A stretch of 64,000 nucleotides of DNA, from positions 860,501 to 924,500 of the forward strand of contig NC_015391.1 of assembly GCF_000195575.1 (NCBI RefSeq), read 5' to 3'. This DNA is from Carnobacterium sp. 17-4 (GTDB taxonomy: Bacteria; Bacillota; Bacilli; Lactobacillales; Carnobacteriaceae). Each line of letters begins with the position of its first letter. The first letter of the stretch is position 1. The position numbers were made by a program, and so were the translations under genes. The notes under the pieces were generated by a model. That model saw only the letters and a list, made by a program, of their open reading frames with translations, did no database searches and was not told where the DNA came from. Shown piece by piece: positions 49,862 to 58,052 of this stretch.

Positions 49862-51592
49862 ATGAATTTAATGTGGAGATATACAATGAAGTATAAAAAG
49901 TTAGTATTGTTAAATTTTTTGTGCGTTTTTGGTTTTATCTTGATCGAACTAGGATTGCCCACTTTATTGGCACAGTTAATCAATAAAGGGTTGATGTTTA
50001 ATGATTTTGACGTTGTAACCTATTATGGGAAATGGATGTTTGTCATTTCTATTATTGGATTGATTGGGTTAATCGGTCTAGCGTATACCGTTAGCAAAAT
50101 CACTACTAGAATTGTTCGTGATATCCGTAATGATATCTTTGAAAAAGTGCAGTCTTTTTCCCACAAAGAATACAATGAATTTGGCGTCTCATCGTTAGTT
50201 ACACGTACAACAAATGATGCATTTCAAATTATGGTATTTATGCAGATGGTTTTACGAATAGGAATGATGACACCATTAATGTTCATTTCTAGTTTTATCA
50301 TGATCATTCGAACTAGTCCATCATTGTCCTATGTCGTGTTGATTGCAGTACCTTTTTTAATTGGAATCGTTTATTTCATTGGAAAGCATTCCGCACCATT
50401 ATCAAATAGACAACAAATTAATTTAGACGAAATCAATCTAAACTTACGCGAAAATTTAACAGGCTTAAGAGTTATTCGTGCCTTTGTAAAAGAAAAATTT
50501 CAAGAAAGCAGATTTTATCAAGTTAACGATAATTATATGATTGTTTCTAAAAAATTATTTAAGCTGATGGCTTTAGCAATGCCAACTTTTTCGATTATCT
50601 TTAACTGTATTTTTGTAGTTGTTATTTGGTTAGGAGCTATAGAAATAAATACAGGGGATCTTCAAGTAGGGAGTTTAGTTGCATTTATAGAATATATTTT
50701 TCATGCTCTCTTTTCATTTATGATGTTTGCTAATATTTTTACTATGTACCCAAGAGCAGCCGTTTCTGCTAGAAGGATCGAAGAAATATTGAATACTGTA
50801 CCTTCTATCACAGAAAATGAAAATGGCGTAACGGAAACTGAAACACATGGTTACTTAACTTTTGAAGATGTGACGTTCGCTTATCCAGGAAATACGGAAG
50901 AGCCGGTTATCGAAAATGTGAGCTTCACAGTGAGACCTGGTGAAACAGCTGCATTTATTGGAAGTACAGGTAGTGGGAAATCAAGTTTAATTCAGTTGAT
51001 TCCTCGTTTTTATGATGTTACGAAAGGTCGTATTTTAGTAGATGGAGTAGATGTTAGAGACTATAAATTAAGTGCACTACGCCAAAAAATCGGCTACATT
51101 CCTCAAAAAGCTTTATTATTTACCGGAACAATCACTGACAATATGCGTTATGGGAAATGGAATGCTGACAATAAAGAAATTGAAGAAGCTTCAGATATTT
51201 CTCAATCCAAAGATTTTATTTTGAAAAAACCGAATCAGTTTGATGAATTTTTATCTGAAGGTGGAAGCAATATGTCTGGTGGTCAAAAACAACGACTATC
51301 AATAGCGCGAGCGATCATTAAGAAGCCAGATATTTATGTGTTTGACGATAGCTTTTCTGCATTGGACTATCAAACAGATGCGAAATTAAGAGCACGTTTA
51401 AAAATGGAAACTAAAAATGCAGCAGTCTTAATTGTTGCACAACGAGTGGGTACCATTATGCATGCAGATAACATTATTGTATTAAATAAAGGTGTGGTAG
51501 TTGCTCAAGGAACACATGCAGAACTATTAAAAAAATCTGATGTCTATTATGATATTGCCTCATCACAATTGTCGAAGGAGGAGTTAGAATGA
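49862..51592 (+). CDS. Heterodimeric ABC exporter subunit (EfrA/LmrC-like)
   Basis: The 576-residue half-transporter has six membrane helices (about 15-300) then an ATPase: Walker A GSTGSGKSS near 366, intact signature MSGGQKQR, but Walker B ends FDDS (Asp in place of the catalytic Glu) and the H-loop His is Gln (AQRVGT). The degenerate site marks the partner of an asymmetric heterodimer such as EfrAB or LmrCD (multidrug export). ATGA overlap with the next gene. Confidence 0.88.
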   Translation: MNLMWRYTMKYKKLVLLNFLCVFGFILIELGLPTLLAQLINKGLMFNDFDVVTYYGKWMFVISIIGLIGLIGLAYTVSKITTRIVRDIRNDIFEKVQSFSHKEYNEFGVSSLVTRTTNDAFQIMVFMQMVLRIGMMTPLMFISSFIMIIRTSPSLSYVVLIAVPFLIGIVYFIGKHSAPLSNRQQINLDEINLNLRENLTGLRVIRAFVKEKFQESRFYQVNDNYMIVSKKLFKLMALAMPTFSIIFNCIFVVVIWLGAIEINTGDLQVGSLVAFIEYIFHALFSFMMFANIFTMYPRAAVSARRIEEILNTVPSITENENGVTETETHGYLTFEDVTFAYPGNTEEPVIENVSFTVRPGETAAFIGSTGSGKSSLIQLIPRFYDVTKGRILVDGVDVRDYKLSALRQKIGYIPQKALLFTGTITDNMRYGKWNADNKEIEEASDISQSKDFILKKPNQFDEFLSEGGSNMSGGQKQRLSIARAIIKKPDIYVFDDSFSALDYQTDAKLRARLKMETKNAAVLIVAQRVGTIMHADNIIVLNKGVVVAQGTHAELLKKSDVYYDIASSQLSKEELE

Positions 51593-53364
51593 GTCATATG
51601 AAAGGTTCATTACGCCGAATTTGGCAGTATATCAAACCGTATAAAATTGGTTTCCTATCTGCTATCGCACTAACTGTTGTCTGCATGATCGTAAATGCTC
51701 TACAGCCTTACATCATTGGATTAGCTATGACAGAGTTAGGTAAAAATGTTTCCGATATGTTAAACAATGTGCCAAATGCAGGAGTTAATTTCCCATATAT
51801 TCGTAACATTGTAATCATTATCTTAGGGATGGCAGCTATTTATCAAATTACCTTATATTTATCTTCGTATATTATGACAAATGTTGTTCAGAACACTATG
51901 CGTGATTTAAGAAATGAAATTGAACTAAAGATCAATCGACTTCCAGTCTCTTACTTTGATCGAAATCAACAAGGGAATATATTGAGCCGTGTCACAAACG
52001 ACGTTGATTCAATAAGTAATGCTATGCAACAAAGTCTAATTCAAATGGTTAATTCGTTCATGGGGATTGCGTTCGCTATAACGATGATGTTGTACATCTC
52101 TGTTCCGTTAGCGATAGTGATCATGGTGACTATTCCACTTTCTTTTATTATTTCAAAAGCCATCATTAAAAAATCGCAACCTTATTTTAAAGGGCAACAA
52201 GAGTCATTAGGAGCGATGAATGGACATGTGCAAGAAAGTTTTAGTGGATTTACCGAAATCAAACTTTATGGAAAAGAAAAAGACAAATTAGAAGAATTTA
52301 AAGAAATCAATGCAACATTAAATAACTACGGTTTCAAAGCTGCGGTTATCTCTGGGATAATGAGTCCTTTAGTAGGATTTGTATCCAATCTAGCTTATTT
52401 TGGGATCGCGGTCGGCGGCGGATATTTGGTTATTATGGGGAGCTTGTCTTTAGGGAACTTACAAGCTTTTACTCAGTATATCTGGCAGGTTAACCAGCCT
52501 ATCTCTCAAATTACACAATTGTCTGGTGTTATACAAAGTGCGGCAGCAGCGGTTAATCGTGTGTTTGAAATTTTAGATGAACCAGAAGAAATTATTAATG
52601 AAAAAGATTATGTATTACCAGCTACTATAGAGGGTAATGTAGATTTTGAACATGTTGCTTTTGGTTACGACAAAGAAAAACCATTGATCACTGATTTGAA
52701 TGTGTCGGTGAAAAAAGGGCAAACGGTAGCCGTTGTTGGTCCTACAGGGGCAGGGAAAACAACTTTGATTAATTTATTGATGCGCTTCTACGATGTTGAT
52801 AAAGGCGCCATTAAAATTGATGGCATCGATACAAAATCAATGTCCAGACAAGATGTTCGTTCGTTGTTTGGAATGGTTTTACAAGATGCTTGGGTTTATA
52901 GTGGGACGATTGCCGAAAATATCCGCTTTGGTAAGTTAGATGCAACCGATGAAGAAGTGGTGGAAGCAGCTAAAACAGCGAATGTAGATCATTTTATTCG
53001 AACATTGCCTGATGGATACAATATGAAACTGAACAAAGAAACTTCCAATGTTTCGTTAGGACAAAAACAACTTTTGACCATTGCACGTGCAGTAATTTCT
53101 AATCCGAAAATACTGATTCTAGATGAAGCGACTAGTTCAGTAGACACGCGTTTAGAAAGTTTGATCCAAAAAGCGATGAAAAAGGTTATGGAAGGCAGAA
53201 CAAGCTTTGTCATTGCCCATCGCTTGTCCACGATTCGAGACTCTGATTTAATTTTAGTTATGGATCAGGGTGAAATCATTGAGCAAGGAACGCATGAAGA
53301 ACTGCTTGAAAAAGGAGCTTTTTATGCAAATCTATACAACAGCCAATTTAGTGAAGAAGAATAA
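51589..53364 (+). CDS. Heterodimeric ABC exporter subunit (EfrB/LmrD-like)
   Basis: The 591-residue half-transporter has Walker A GPTGAGKTT, intact Walker B ILDEATSSVD with catalytic Glu and IAHRLST H-loop, but a degenerate signature NVSLGQKQ. It pairs with the previous gene so that one composite site is catalytic. Substrate not predictable; relatives export drugs and dyes. Confidence 0.88.
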   Translation: MSHMKGSLRRIWQYIKPYKIGFLSAIALTVVCMIVNALQPYIIGLAMTELGKNVSDMLNNVPNAGVNFPYIRNIVIIILGMAAIYQITLYLSSYIMTNVVQNTMRDLRNEIELKINRLPVSYFDRNQQGNILSRVTNDVDSISNAMQQSLIQMVNSFMGIAFAITMMLYISVPLAIVIMVTIPLSFIISKAIIKKSQPYFKGQQESLGAMNGHVQESFSGFTEIKLYGKEKDKLEEFKEINATLNNYGFKAAVISGIMSPLVGFVSNLAYFGIAVGGGYLVIMGSLSLGNLQAFTQYIWQVNQPISQITQLSGVIQSAAAAVNRVFEILDEPEEIINEKDYVLPATIEGNVDFEHVAFGYDKEKPLITDLNVSVKKGQTVAVVGPTGAGKTTLINLLMRFYDVDKGAIKIDGIDTKSMSRQDVRSLFGMVLQDAWVYSGTIAENIRFGKLDATDEEVVEAAKTANVDHFIRTLPDGYNMKLNKETSNVSLGQKQLLTIARAVISNPKILILDEATSSVDTRLESLIQKAMKKVMEGRTSFVIAHRLSTIRDSDLILVMDQGEIIEQGTHEELLEKGAFYANLYNSQFSEEE

Positions 53365-53376
53365 AAAGCAAGTGAA

Positions 53377-53418
53377 AAAATCATGGAAGTCCAGTATGAA
53401 TGGACTTTCATGATTTTT
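53377..53418 (+). terminator. Exporter operon terminator
   Basis: Hairpin AATCATGGAAGTCCA with TGGACTTTCATGATT (one mismatch) and T5. Confidence 0.88.
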
Positions 53419-53496
53419 GTTTTTTCAGCCTAGTAGTCTAGAAGAAAAAAGAGTACAATTGTTTTATAAGAAGCAATAGAAGGGAAGAAATTAATC

Positions 53497-54276
53497 ATGC
53501 AAAAGAAAATGATTTTTTTTGATATCGATGGAACATTAGTCAATGATCAAAAAATAATTCCAGAGAGCACAAAATTAGCGATTAAAGAACTAAAAAATAA
53601 AGGCCATGAAGTAGCTATTGCTACTGGAAGAAATTTATTTATGGCTCAAAATATCATAGATGAATTAGAAATTAGCCATTACGTTGTTTGTAATGGAGCA
53701 GCAGGATACTTACATAAGGAACAAGTTTACGAAAATCCGTTGGATCAGGCTCAACTAGAGAAACTTATTAAAGTGGCGGATTCAAATAACCATCAGATCA
53801 TTTATGAAACACCAGCTAAGCTGAGAAGAAGAAATGAGGAAGCTGATGTTAAAATTACAACAGCTATGAAATCTGTAGGTTATGGCGTTCCTAAATACGA
53901 CCGAGATTTTTACTTACACAACTCTTTAGTACAATGTTTGCTGTTTTACCGTGAAGACGAAAAACAATTTTATGAAAGTGGTCAGTTTTCAAAATTCCGC
54001 TTTGTCAGATGGCATGATTCTGGAGTAGATGTATTGCCGCATAATGGATCAAAAGCGAATACAGTTTTGAGAGTAGCTTTAGAAAATGGATATAGTGTAG
54101 AAAACATCATTGCATTTGGTGACGGCTTAAATGATTTAGAAATGATTGAAAAAGTTGGAACTGGAGTAGCTATGGGAAATGCTTTAGAAAGTGTAAAGTT
54201 GAGAGCCGATAAAGTAACAAAAAGTTGTAATGAAGATGGAATTTATATTGCATTGAAAGAACTAGGTTTGATATAA
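53497..54276 (+). CDS. Cof-type HAD phosphatase
   Basis: The 259-residue protein has catalytic D9/D11 in FFDIDGTLVNDQK, a type IIB cap and motif IV FGDGLNDLEMI. Cof/YidA-type enzymes dephosphorylate sugar phosphates and flavin or pyridoxal phosphates. The substrate is undetermined. Last gene before the tRNA. Confidence 0.88.
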   Translation: MQKKMIFFDIDGTLVNDQKIIPESTKLAIKELKNKGHEVAIATGRNLFMAQNIIDELEISHYVVCNGAAGYLHKEQVYENPLDQAQLEKLIKVADSNNHQIIYETPAKLRRRNEEADVKITTAMKSVGYGVPKYDRDFYLHNSLVQCLLFYREDEKQFYESGQFSKFRFVRWHDSGVDVLPHNGSKANTVLRVALENGYSVENIIAFGDGLNDLEMIEKVGTGVAMGNALESVKLRADKVTKSCNEDGIYIALKELGLI

Positions 54277-54349
54277 TTAATAGATAAATTCCAGTTTATT
54301 TATATTGAGGGGATGGATCAGTGGATTAATTGCTGAAGCATTCTACTCT

Positions 54350-54420
54350 GGGGTCTTGGTATAATGGGATTACGACTGGCTGGCAGCCAGTTAATACGGG
54401 TTCAATTCCCGTAGACTCCA
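54350..54420 (+). tRNA. tRNA-Ala (GGC)
   Basis: A 71-base cloverleaf. Acceptor GGGGTCT/AGACTCC includes a G3-U70 pair, the alanine identity mark. The D-stem is 3 bp (GTA/TAC). The anticodon stem ACTGG/CCAGT holds loop CTGGCAG with anticodon GGC at 54382-54384. A 4-base variable loop and T-arm ACGGG-TTCAATT-CCCGT follow. Discriminator A at 54420; CCA is not encoded. It is compact for an alanine tRNA. The adjacent integrase suggests its 3' end is the attachment site. Confidence 0.85.
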
Positions 54421-54438
54421 TTACATAATTTTTAATAA

Positions 54439-54494
54439 GTCGTTAAAACGTTGATACAACTGTATCTTTAAGACGTTTTAACGGCTTTTTTATT
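54439..54494. terminator. Terminator between tRNA and integrase
   Basis: GTCGTTAAAACGT pairs with ACGTTTTAACGGC (one G-T mismatch) around a 21-base loop; T-runs on the tRNA side. It could end the tRNA transcript and, on the reverse strand, the integrase. Confidence 0.75.
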
Positions 54495-54523
54495 TTTATT
54501 AATACCCAAATTAATACCCTTTG

Positions 54524-55672
54524 TTAAAAATTGACATATTTTGCAAATTTATCAGCCGTATTTTCTTTAGCCTTTTCTGTTACATGAGCATAGATATTCA
54601 TAGTAGTTTGGATATTTGAATGACCTAAACGATCCTGGACTTCTTTTACACTTGCACCAGCTTCAAAAAGAAGGGAACAATGAGTGTGGCGGAAACCATG
54701 TGGCGTGATCCGCTTCAATTCGTAAAGGTTTACCAGGCGGTCAAGATATTTTCCAACTTTAGGTGGCTGCATAACTGTATTTTTAGTGCTGGGAAAAACT
54801 AATTGAGTAGGATTAAGTGTATTGAAACCTAATTTAAAATAGGTTTCTTTTTGCGTTTTCTTCCAAGATTTAAGAATTTTCATTGTCTGAGGATCCATTG
54901 AGATAGAACGGACAGACGTTTTTGTTTTAGGTGTTTGTATGATTAGAACGTTATCTAGGCCAAATGTAACAGTTTTATTAATTTTAATGGTATTATCCGT
55001 AAAATTAATATCACGCCATTGTAGAGCCAATATTTCTCCTTTACGTGCACCAGTGAACGCTAAAGTTCTGAACAGAGCTAGTTGTAAAGGTTTGTTCTCA
55101 CGTTTCAAGTGATCGAAGAAAAGAGTTAATTCTTCTTTATTGTAAAAATTTAAAACTTTTTCTTCTTCAACATCCACTTTTCTAATAGGCATACTAACCT
55201 TTTTAAAAGGATTGATTTCAACTGCACTGATAGTAATAGCGTAATCAAATATACGTGATGCATAGTTGCTGATAGCTTTGTACTTTTGCAGACGTTTGTA
55301 CCAGTCATTCAAAGCTGCCTGACAAAAGACCACAGTTATTTTGTCCATGTACAAGTCACCGAATATAGGCAAGATATGGTTGTTGAATAATTCTAATGTT
55401 TTATTTAATGTACTTTCCTTAACTGTATTCTTGTATTGAACAATCCACAGCTCATAGACGTCCTTAAATTTGCTTGTGCTGGACTTTTTAAAGCCATTCA
55501 TCTCTATATCTAGTTTTAATCTAGAAAGAGCTAGAGTGGCTTCTTTTTTTGTTTTAAAGCCTTGTCTAGTTGTCCGTTTCTTTTTACCGGTCATAGAATC
55601 CGTTCCAAGATATGCATTAAATTTATAAGCTGTCTTACCGTCTTTTGTTTTATATTTATTGATTGTTGTCAT
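54524..55672 (-). CDS. int: Tyrosine-type site-specific integrase
   Basis: The 382-residue phage integrase has an N-terminal arm-binding domain (about 1-60), SAM-like core-binding domain (about 65-165) and catalytic domain with R210 (FTGARKGEI), H325-x-x-R328 (PHGFRH), H351 and nucleophile Y361. All catalytic residues are intact. It ends 104 bases from tRNA-Ala, consistent with integration there. AAGGAG precedes the ATG. Confidence 0.95.
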   Translation of the reverse strand: MTTINKYKTKDGKTAYKFNAYLGTDSMTGKKKRTTRQGFKTKKEATLALSRLKLDIEMNGFKKSSTSKFKDVYELWIVQYKNTVKESTLNKTLELFNNHILPIFGDLYMDKITVVFCQAALNDWYKRLQKYKAISNYASRIFDYAITISAVEINPFKKVSMPIRKVDVEEEKVLNFYNKEELTLFFDHLKRENKPLQLALFRTLAFTGARKGEILALQWRDINFTDNTIKINKTVTFGLDNVLIIQTPKTKTSVRSISMDPQTMKILKSWKKTQKETYFKLGFNTLNPTQLVFPSTKNTVMQPPKVGKYLDRLVNLYELKRITPHGFRHTHCSLLFEAGASVKEVQDRLGHSNIQTTMNIYAHVTEKAKENTADKFAKYVNF

Positions 55673-55689
55673 TGTAGTTTCTCCTTTGT

Positions 55690-55705
55690 TGCCAGGTCAG
55701 GGGCT
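55690..55705. repeat. Direct repeat, copy 1
   Basis: Sixteen-base motif TGCCAGGTCAGGGGCT, recurring at 57140-57155 with one change. It lies just upstream of the integrase ribosome site. Confidence 0.7.
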
Positions 55706-55719
55706 TAAAGGATAATCAA

Positions 55720-56490
55720 TTAAATGTCTAACTCATTAATTATTACTTCTAAATTATCATTACCTTCAAACATATCAGGAACTACATAAATATAGCTCTT
55801 ATCAAATTTTGTTTCGAATTCATAAACAGGGTTACTTTTTCGTCCTAGTAAAGAAAATTCAAGATTAAATATACCTTGTTTGTTAGTTTGTATTGAGTCG
55901 AACTTTTTATTACTATATGAACGTTTATAAACATTAAATGAATTAGCAATTAAACTGTTGATTATTTCGTAAGCAACTTCAATTAAGCTTTTTGAAGAAG
56001 ATAAGGTTTTAGTAATTTTATCTGGATTAAATTCAATACCTTTCTCTCTAAAAAACAAATTATTATCATCAGAATAGTTTAAATGACAAGCAACATATGA
56101 ATTTAAAGTTTCTCCCACATAGCTAACGGCTAAATGAAATGGACAATAGTACTTTTTATCCTCTGATACATCTACCAAAACAAAATTACCATAATAATTT
56201 TTAAGTAATCCTGAAGGCAAAATATCTACCTCATATTCATAAGTATCATTTTGTTTCTCTATGTCAATTTCTATAAACAATTGCTGGTAGCTAGTTGTGT
56301 ATTCAATAATATCCGTTAAATCAATATCTAGGAATTCAATCAAAGTATCTAAAGTATTGAATTGAATTCCTTTACTATCATTATTTACTAGCGATGTTAT
56401 TGATTGTCTTGATATACCCGTATCGTTTGATAATTTATTTATACTAATCTCTCTATTATCTAATATTGATTTCAAATTACATCTAATCAC
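55720..56490 (-). CDS. CI-like XRE repressor with unknown C-domain
   Basis: The 256-residue protein has an N-terminal XRE helix-turn-helix (about 1-65, NKLSNDTGISRQSITSLVNN) and a C-terminal domain of about 180 residues with no S24 peptidase Ser/Lys or Ala-Gly cleavage site. It is divergent from a Cro-like gene with operators between them, so it is probably the lysogeny repressor. Without the peptidase, induction is likely not by RecA-stimulated self-cleavage (inference). Its HTH and the Cro HTH are clearly alike (shared KGIQF core). Confidence 0.8.
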   Translation of the reverse strand: MIRCNLKSILDNREISINKLSNDTGISRQSITSLVNNDSKGIQFNTLDTLIEFLDIDLTDIIEYTTSYQQLFIEIDIEKQNDTYEYEVDILPSGLLKNYYGNFVLVDVSEDKKYYCPFHLAVSYVGETLNSYVACHLNYSDDNNLFFREKGIEFNPDKITKTLSSSKSLIEVAYEIINSLIANSFNVYKRSYSNKKFDSIQTNKQGIFNLEFSLLGRKSNPVYEFETKFDKSYIYVVPDMFEGNDNLEVIINELDI

Positions 56491-56557
56491 TTAGTGACCT
56501 CCTTTTTCTAAATTGTACACTATAGTTAGCAAAAATAAAAGTTTTTGTATTGAATGC

Positions 56558-56586
56558 TTGCACATAATGTCAGTTTGTAATATGAT
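56558..56586 (+). promoter_or_regulatory. Cro promoter
   Basis: TTGCAC (56558-56563), a 17-bp spacer, TATGAT (56581-56586). Confidence 0.85.
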
Positions 56587-56593
56587 GATTACA
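56576..56593. promoter_or_regulatory. Operator O1
   Basis: TGTAAT-N6-ATTACA overlapping the cro -10; probable repressor/Cro site. Confidence 0.72.
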
Positions 56594-56606
56594 GAAAAGA
56601 GATAAA

Positions 56607-56628
56607 GTTGTAATTATTTGTTTACAAC
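56607..56628. promoter_or_regulatory. Operator O2
   Basis: GTTGTAA-N8-TTACAAC, downstream of the cro start; its half-site shares TTGTAA with O1. Confidence 0.7.
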
Positions 56629-56646
56629 TAAAGGAGGAGAATATAA

Positions 56647-56865
56647 ATGGAAAATAACTTTTCAAGGTTAGTTGGAGAACGACTTTTGACAATTAGTGAA
56701 ATTCATGTTGCTACCGGAATAAGTAGAAATCAATTAACTGCTCTGTATTACAGAAGAACTAAGGGGATTCAATTTGAGACAGTTAAGAAGTTGTGTGATT
56801 TTTTGGAAATTCCAATGAGTGAGTTAATCGAATATCAACCAGAAATTAAAGGTGGTGAGAAATAA
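56647..56865 (+). CDS. Cro-like XRE regulator
   Basis: The 72-residue protein is a single XRE helix-turn-helix (SEIHVATGISRNQLTALYY). It is divergent from the CI-like gene and shares sequence with that gene's DNA-binding domain. AAGGAGGAG precedes the ATG. It overlaps the next gene by one base. Confidence 0.8.
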   Translation: MENNFSRLVGERLLTISEIHVATGISRNQLTALYYRRTKGIQFETVKKLCDFLEIPMSELIEYQPEIKGGEK

Positions 56866-57134
56866 TGGCAAACTCAATATTCAATGACCAAGCACAACAA
56901 GAATTAAAAGAAGATTTCATAAAAATAGTGATGGAGACTGCAGCTCAATTGGTTTTAGACAAAACAAATAAACGTTGGTTAAGGAAAAAAGATGTTTTAG
57001 AATACATCCATATTAGTGGTCCAACCTTAGACACCTGGGTACGTCAAGGAGGATTGAAATTATCAATTATTGGCGGAGTGATCCTATTTGATAAGAGAGA
57101 GATAGATGCTTTCGTTTTAAAATATCAACAATAA
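56865..57134 (+). CDS. Excisionase-like helix-turn-helix protein
   Basis: The 89-residue protein has an HTH_17/MerR-like domain in its second half (WLRKKDVLEYIHISGPTLDTWVRQGGLKL). Such proteins act as excisionases or recombination directionality factors. Its position after cro fits. Overlap TAATG with the previous gene. Confidence 0.72.
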   Translation: MANSIFNDQAQQELKEDFIKIVMETAAQLVLDKTNKRWLRKKDVLEYIHISGPTLDTWVRQGGLKLSIIGGVILFDKREIDAFVLKYQQ

Positions 57135-57139
57135 AAAAA

Positions 57140-57155
57140 TGCCAGGTCAGAGGCT
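57140..57155. repeat. Direct repeat, copy 2
   Basis: TGCCAGGTCAGAGGCT; 15 of 16 bases as in copy 1 at 55690. It begins 6 bases after the excisionase-like stop, so the two copies frame the repressor-cro-xis block. Confidence 0.7.
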
Positions 57156-57306
57156 AATTTAGAGCAAATCGAATTTACAGGTTAAAAATACGGAAATTTA
57201 AGAAAAAACACCTATTTTGTAGCCATAAAGGCTGTAAAGTCAGTATTTTAGGGGATTTCAATACGACTAATTAACAACTAAAATTAATATATAGGAGGAA
57301 AAAATA

Positions 57307-57525
57307 ATGAATTTTAATAAAGCGAAAAATGACAGGTTTACAAGAATAGATGAGTTGGTGGAGCAATTAAGTTTTCACTTTTTTGCATATACACATGATT
57401 CAATTGATGGAGTAACAGCTAGCAGTATTTCTAAAGCAGAAAAGTTAGTTGAAATTACACAAGAAATTCATGGATTAGAACTCGAATTAGAGAATATAAA
57501 TAAATTAATTGGAGGGGAAAAGTGA
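57307..57525 (+). CDS. Small phage protein, unknown
   Basis: Seventy-two residues, helical, not recognised. The preceding sequence is ATAGGAGGAA, a strong ribosome site. Its stop overlaps the start of the next gene by TGATG, implying coupling. Confidence 0.6.
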   Translation: MNFNKAKNDRFTRIDELVEQLSFHFFAYTHDSIDGVTASSISKAEKLVEITQEIHGLELELENINKLIGGEK

Positions 57526-57683
57526 TGAATGCAGCAATAATAATGTCTTTAATAGTTGGTTGGTTCCTAGGGTTCGTAACTCATTTCAGTGTCCGTACAG
57601 CATATAAAGAATTAATAAAGGTATTAGAAGACGAAAAAAAGCCACTGAAGGACGGCCATCCAACAGTGGGCAACAGAGTATAA
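57525..57683 (+). CDS. Short single-pass membrane protein, unknown
   Basis: A 52-residue reading frame with a hydrophobic segment at about 3-22 (AAIIMSLIVGWFLGFVTHF) and a charged C-terminal half. GGAGGGG precedes the ATG, and its start overlaps the previous stop (TGATG). Small phage membrane proteins often occur in this position; function unknown. Confidence 0.6.
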   Translation: MNAAIIMSLIVGWFLGFVTHFSVRTAYKELIKVLEDEKKPLKDGHPTVGNRV

Positions 57684-57746
57684 CTCATAGAATCTTACAT
57701 TGAGTATAACTCATTAACAAAAAAATACACAAGTGGGGTTTAGGAA

Positions 57747-58052
57747 TTGAAAAATAAATTGAATGAATTGAATGGATTGGAAGACCAATTGCAAGAAATT
57801 AGTGAAAATAATAATCAAATAAAAGCAATCTCATCAGTTTTGAATGACAGCTGGGAGGGAATTTCAAGTATCAACAAAAGAGATGCTACAGGTCATTTAA
57901 CACATTATGAAGTCGATAGAACATTAGAAAGAACTGCGACACTTTTTTTTATGCTTACTACTCTAATTAAAGATACAGAGGAGAAGAATTCAAAAGTTTT
58001 AGATGATATTACAAAAATTAGAAGTGGCCTAGCAAATCAAGAAGGTGATTAA
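57747..58052 (+). CDS. Coiled-coil phage protein, unknown
   Basis: A 101-residue helical protein with a TTG start behind a GGGG-type ribosome site. It abuts the replisome organizer: its stop is directly followed by that ATG. Not recognised; position suggests an early function. Confidence 0.55.
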   Translation: MKNKLNELNGLEDQLQEISENNNQIKAISSVLNDSWEGISSINKRDATGHLTHYEVDRTLERTATLFFMLTTLIKDTEEKNSKVLDDITKIRSGLANQEGD

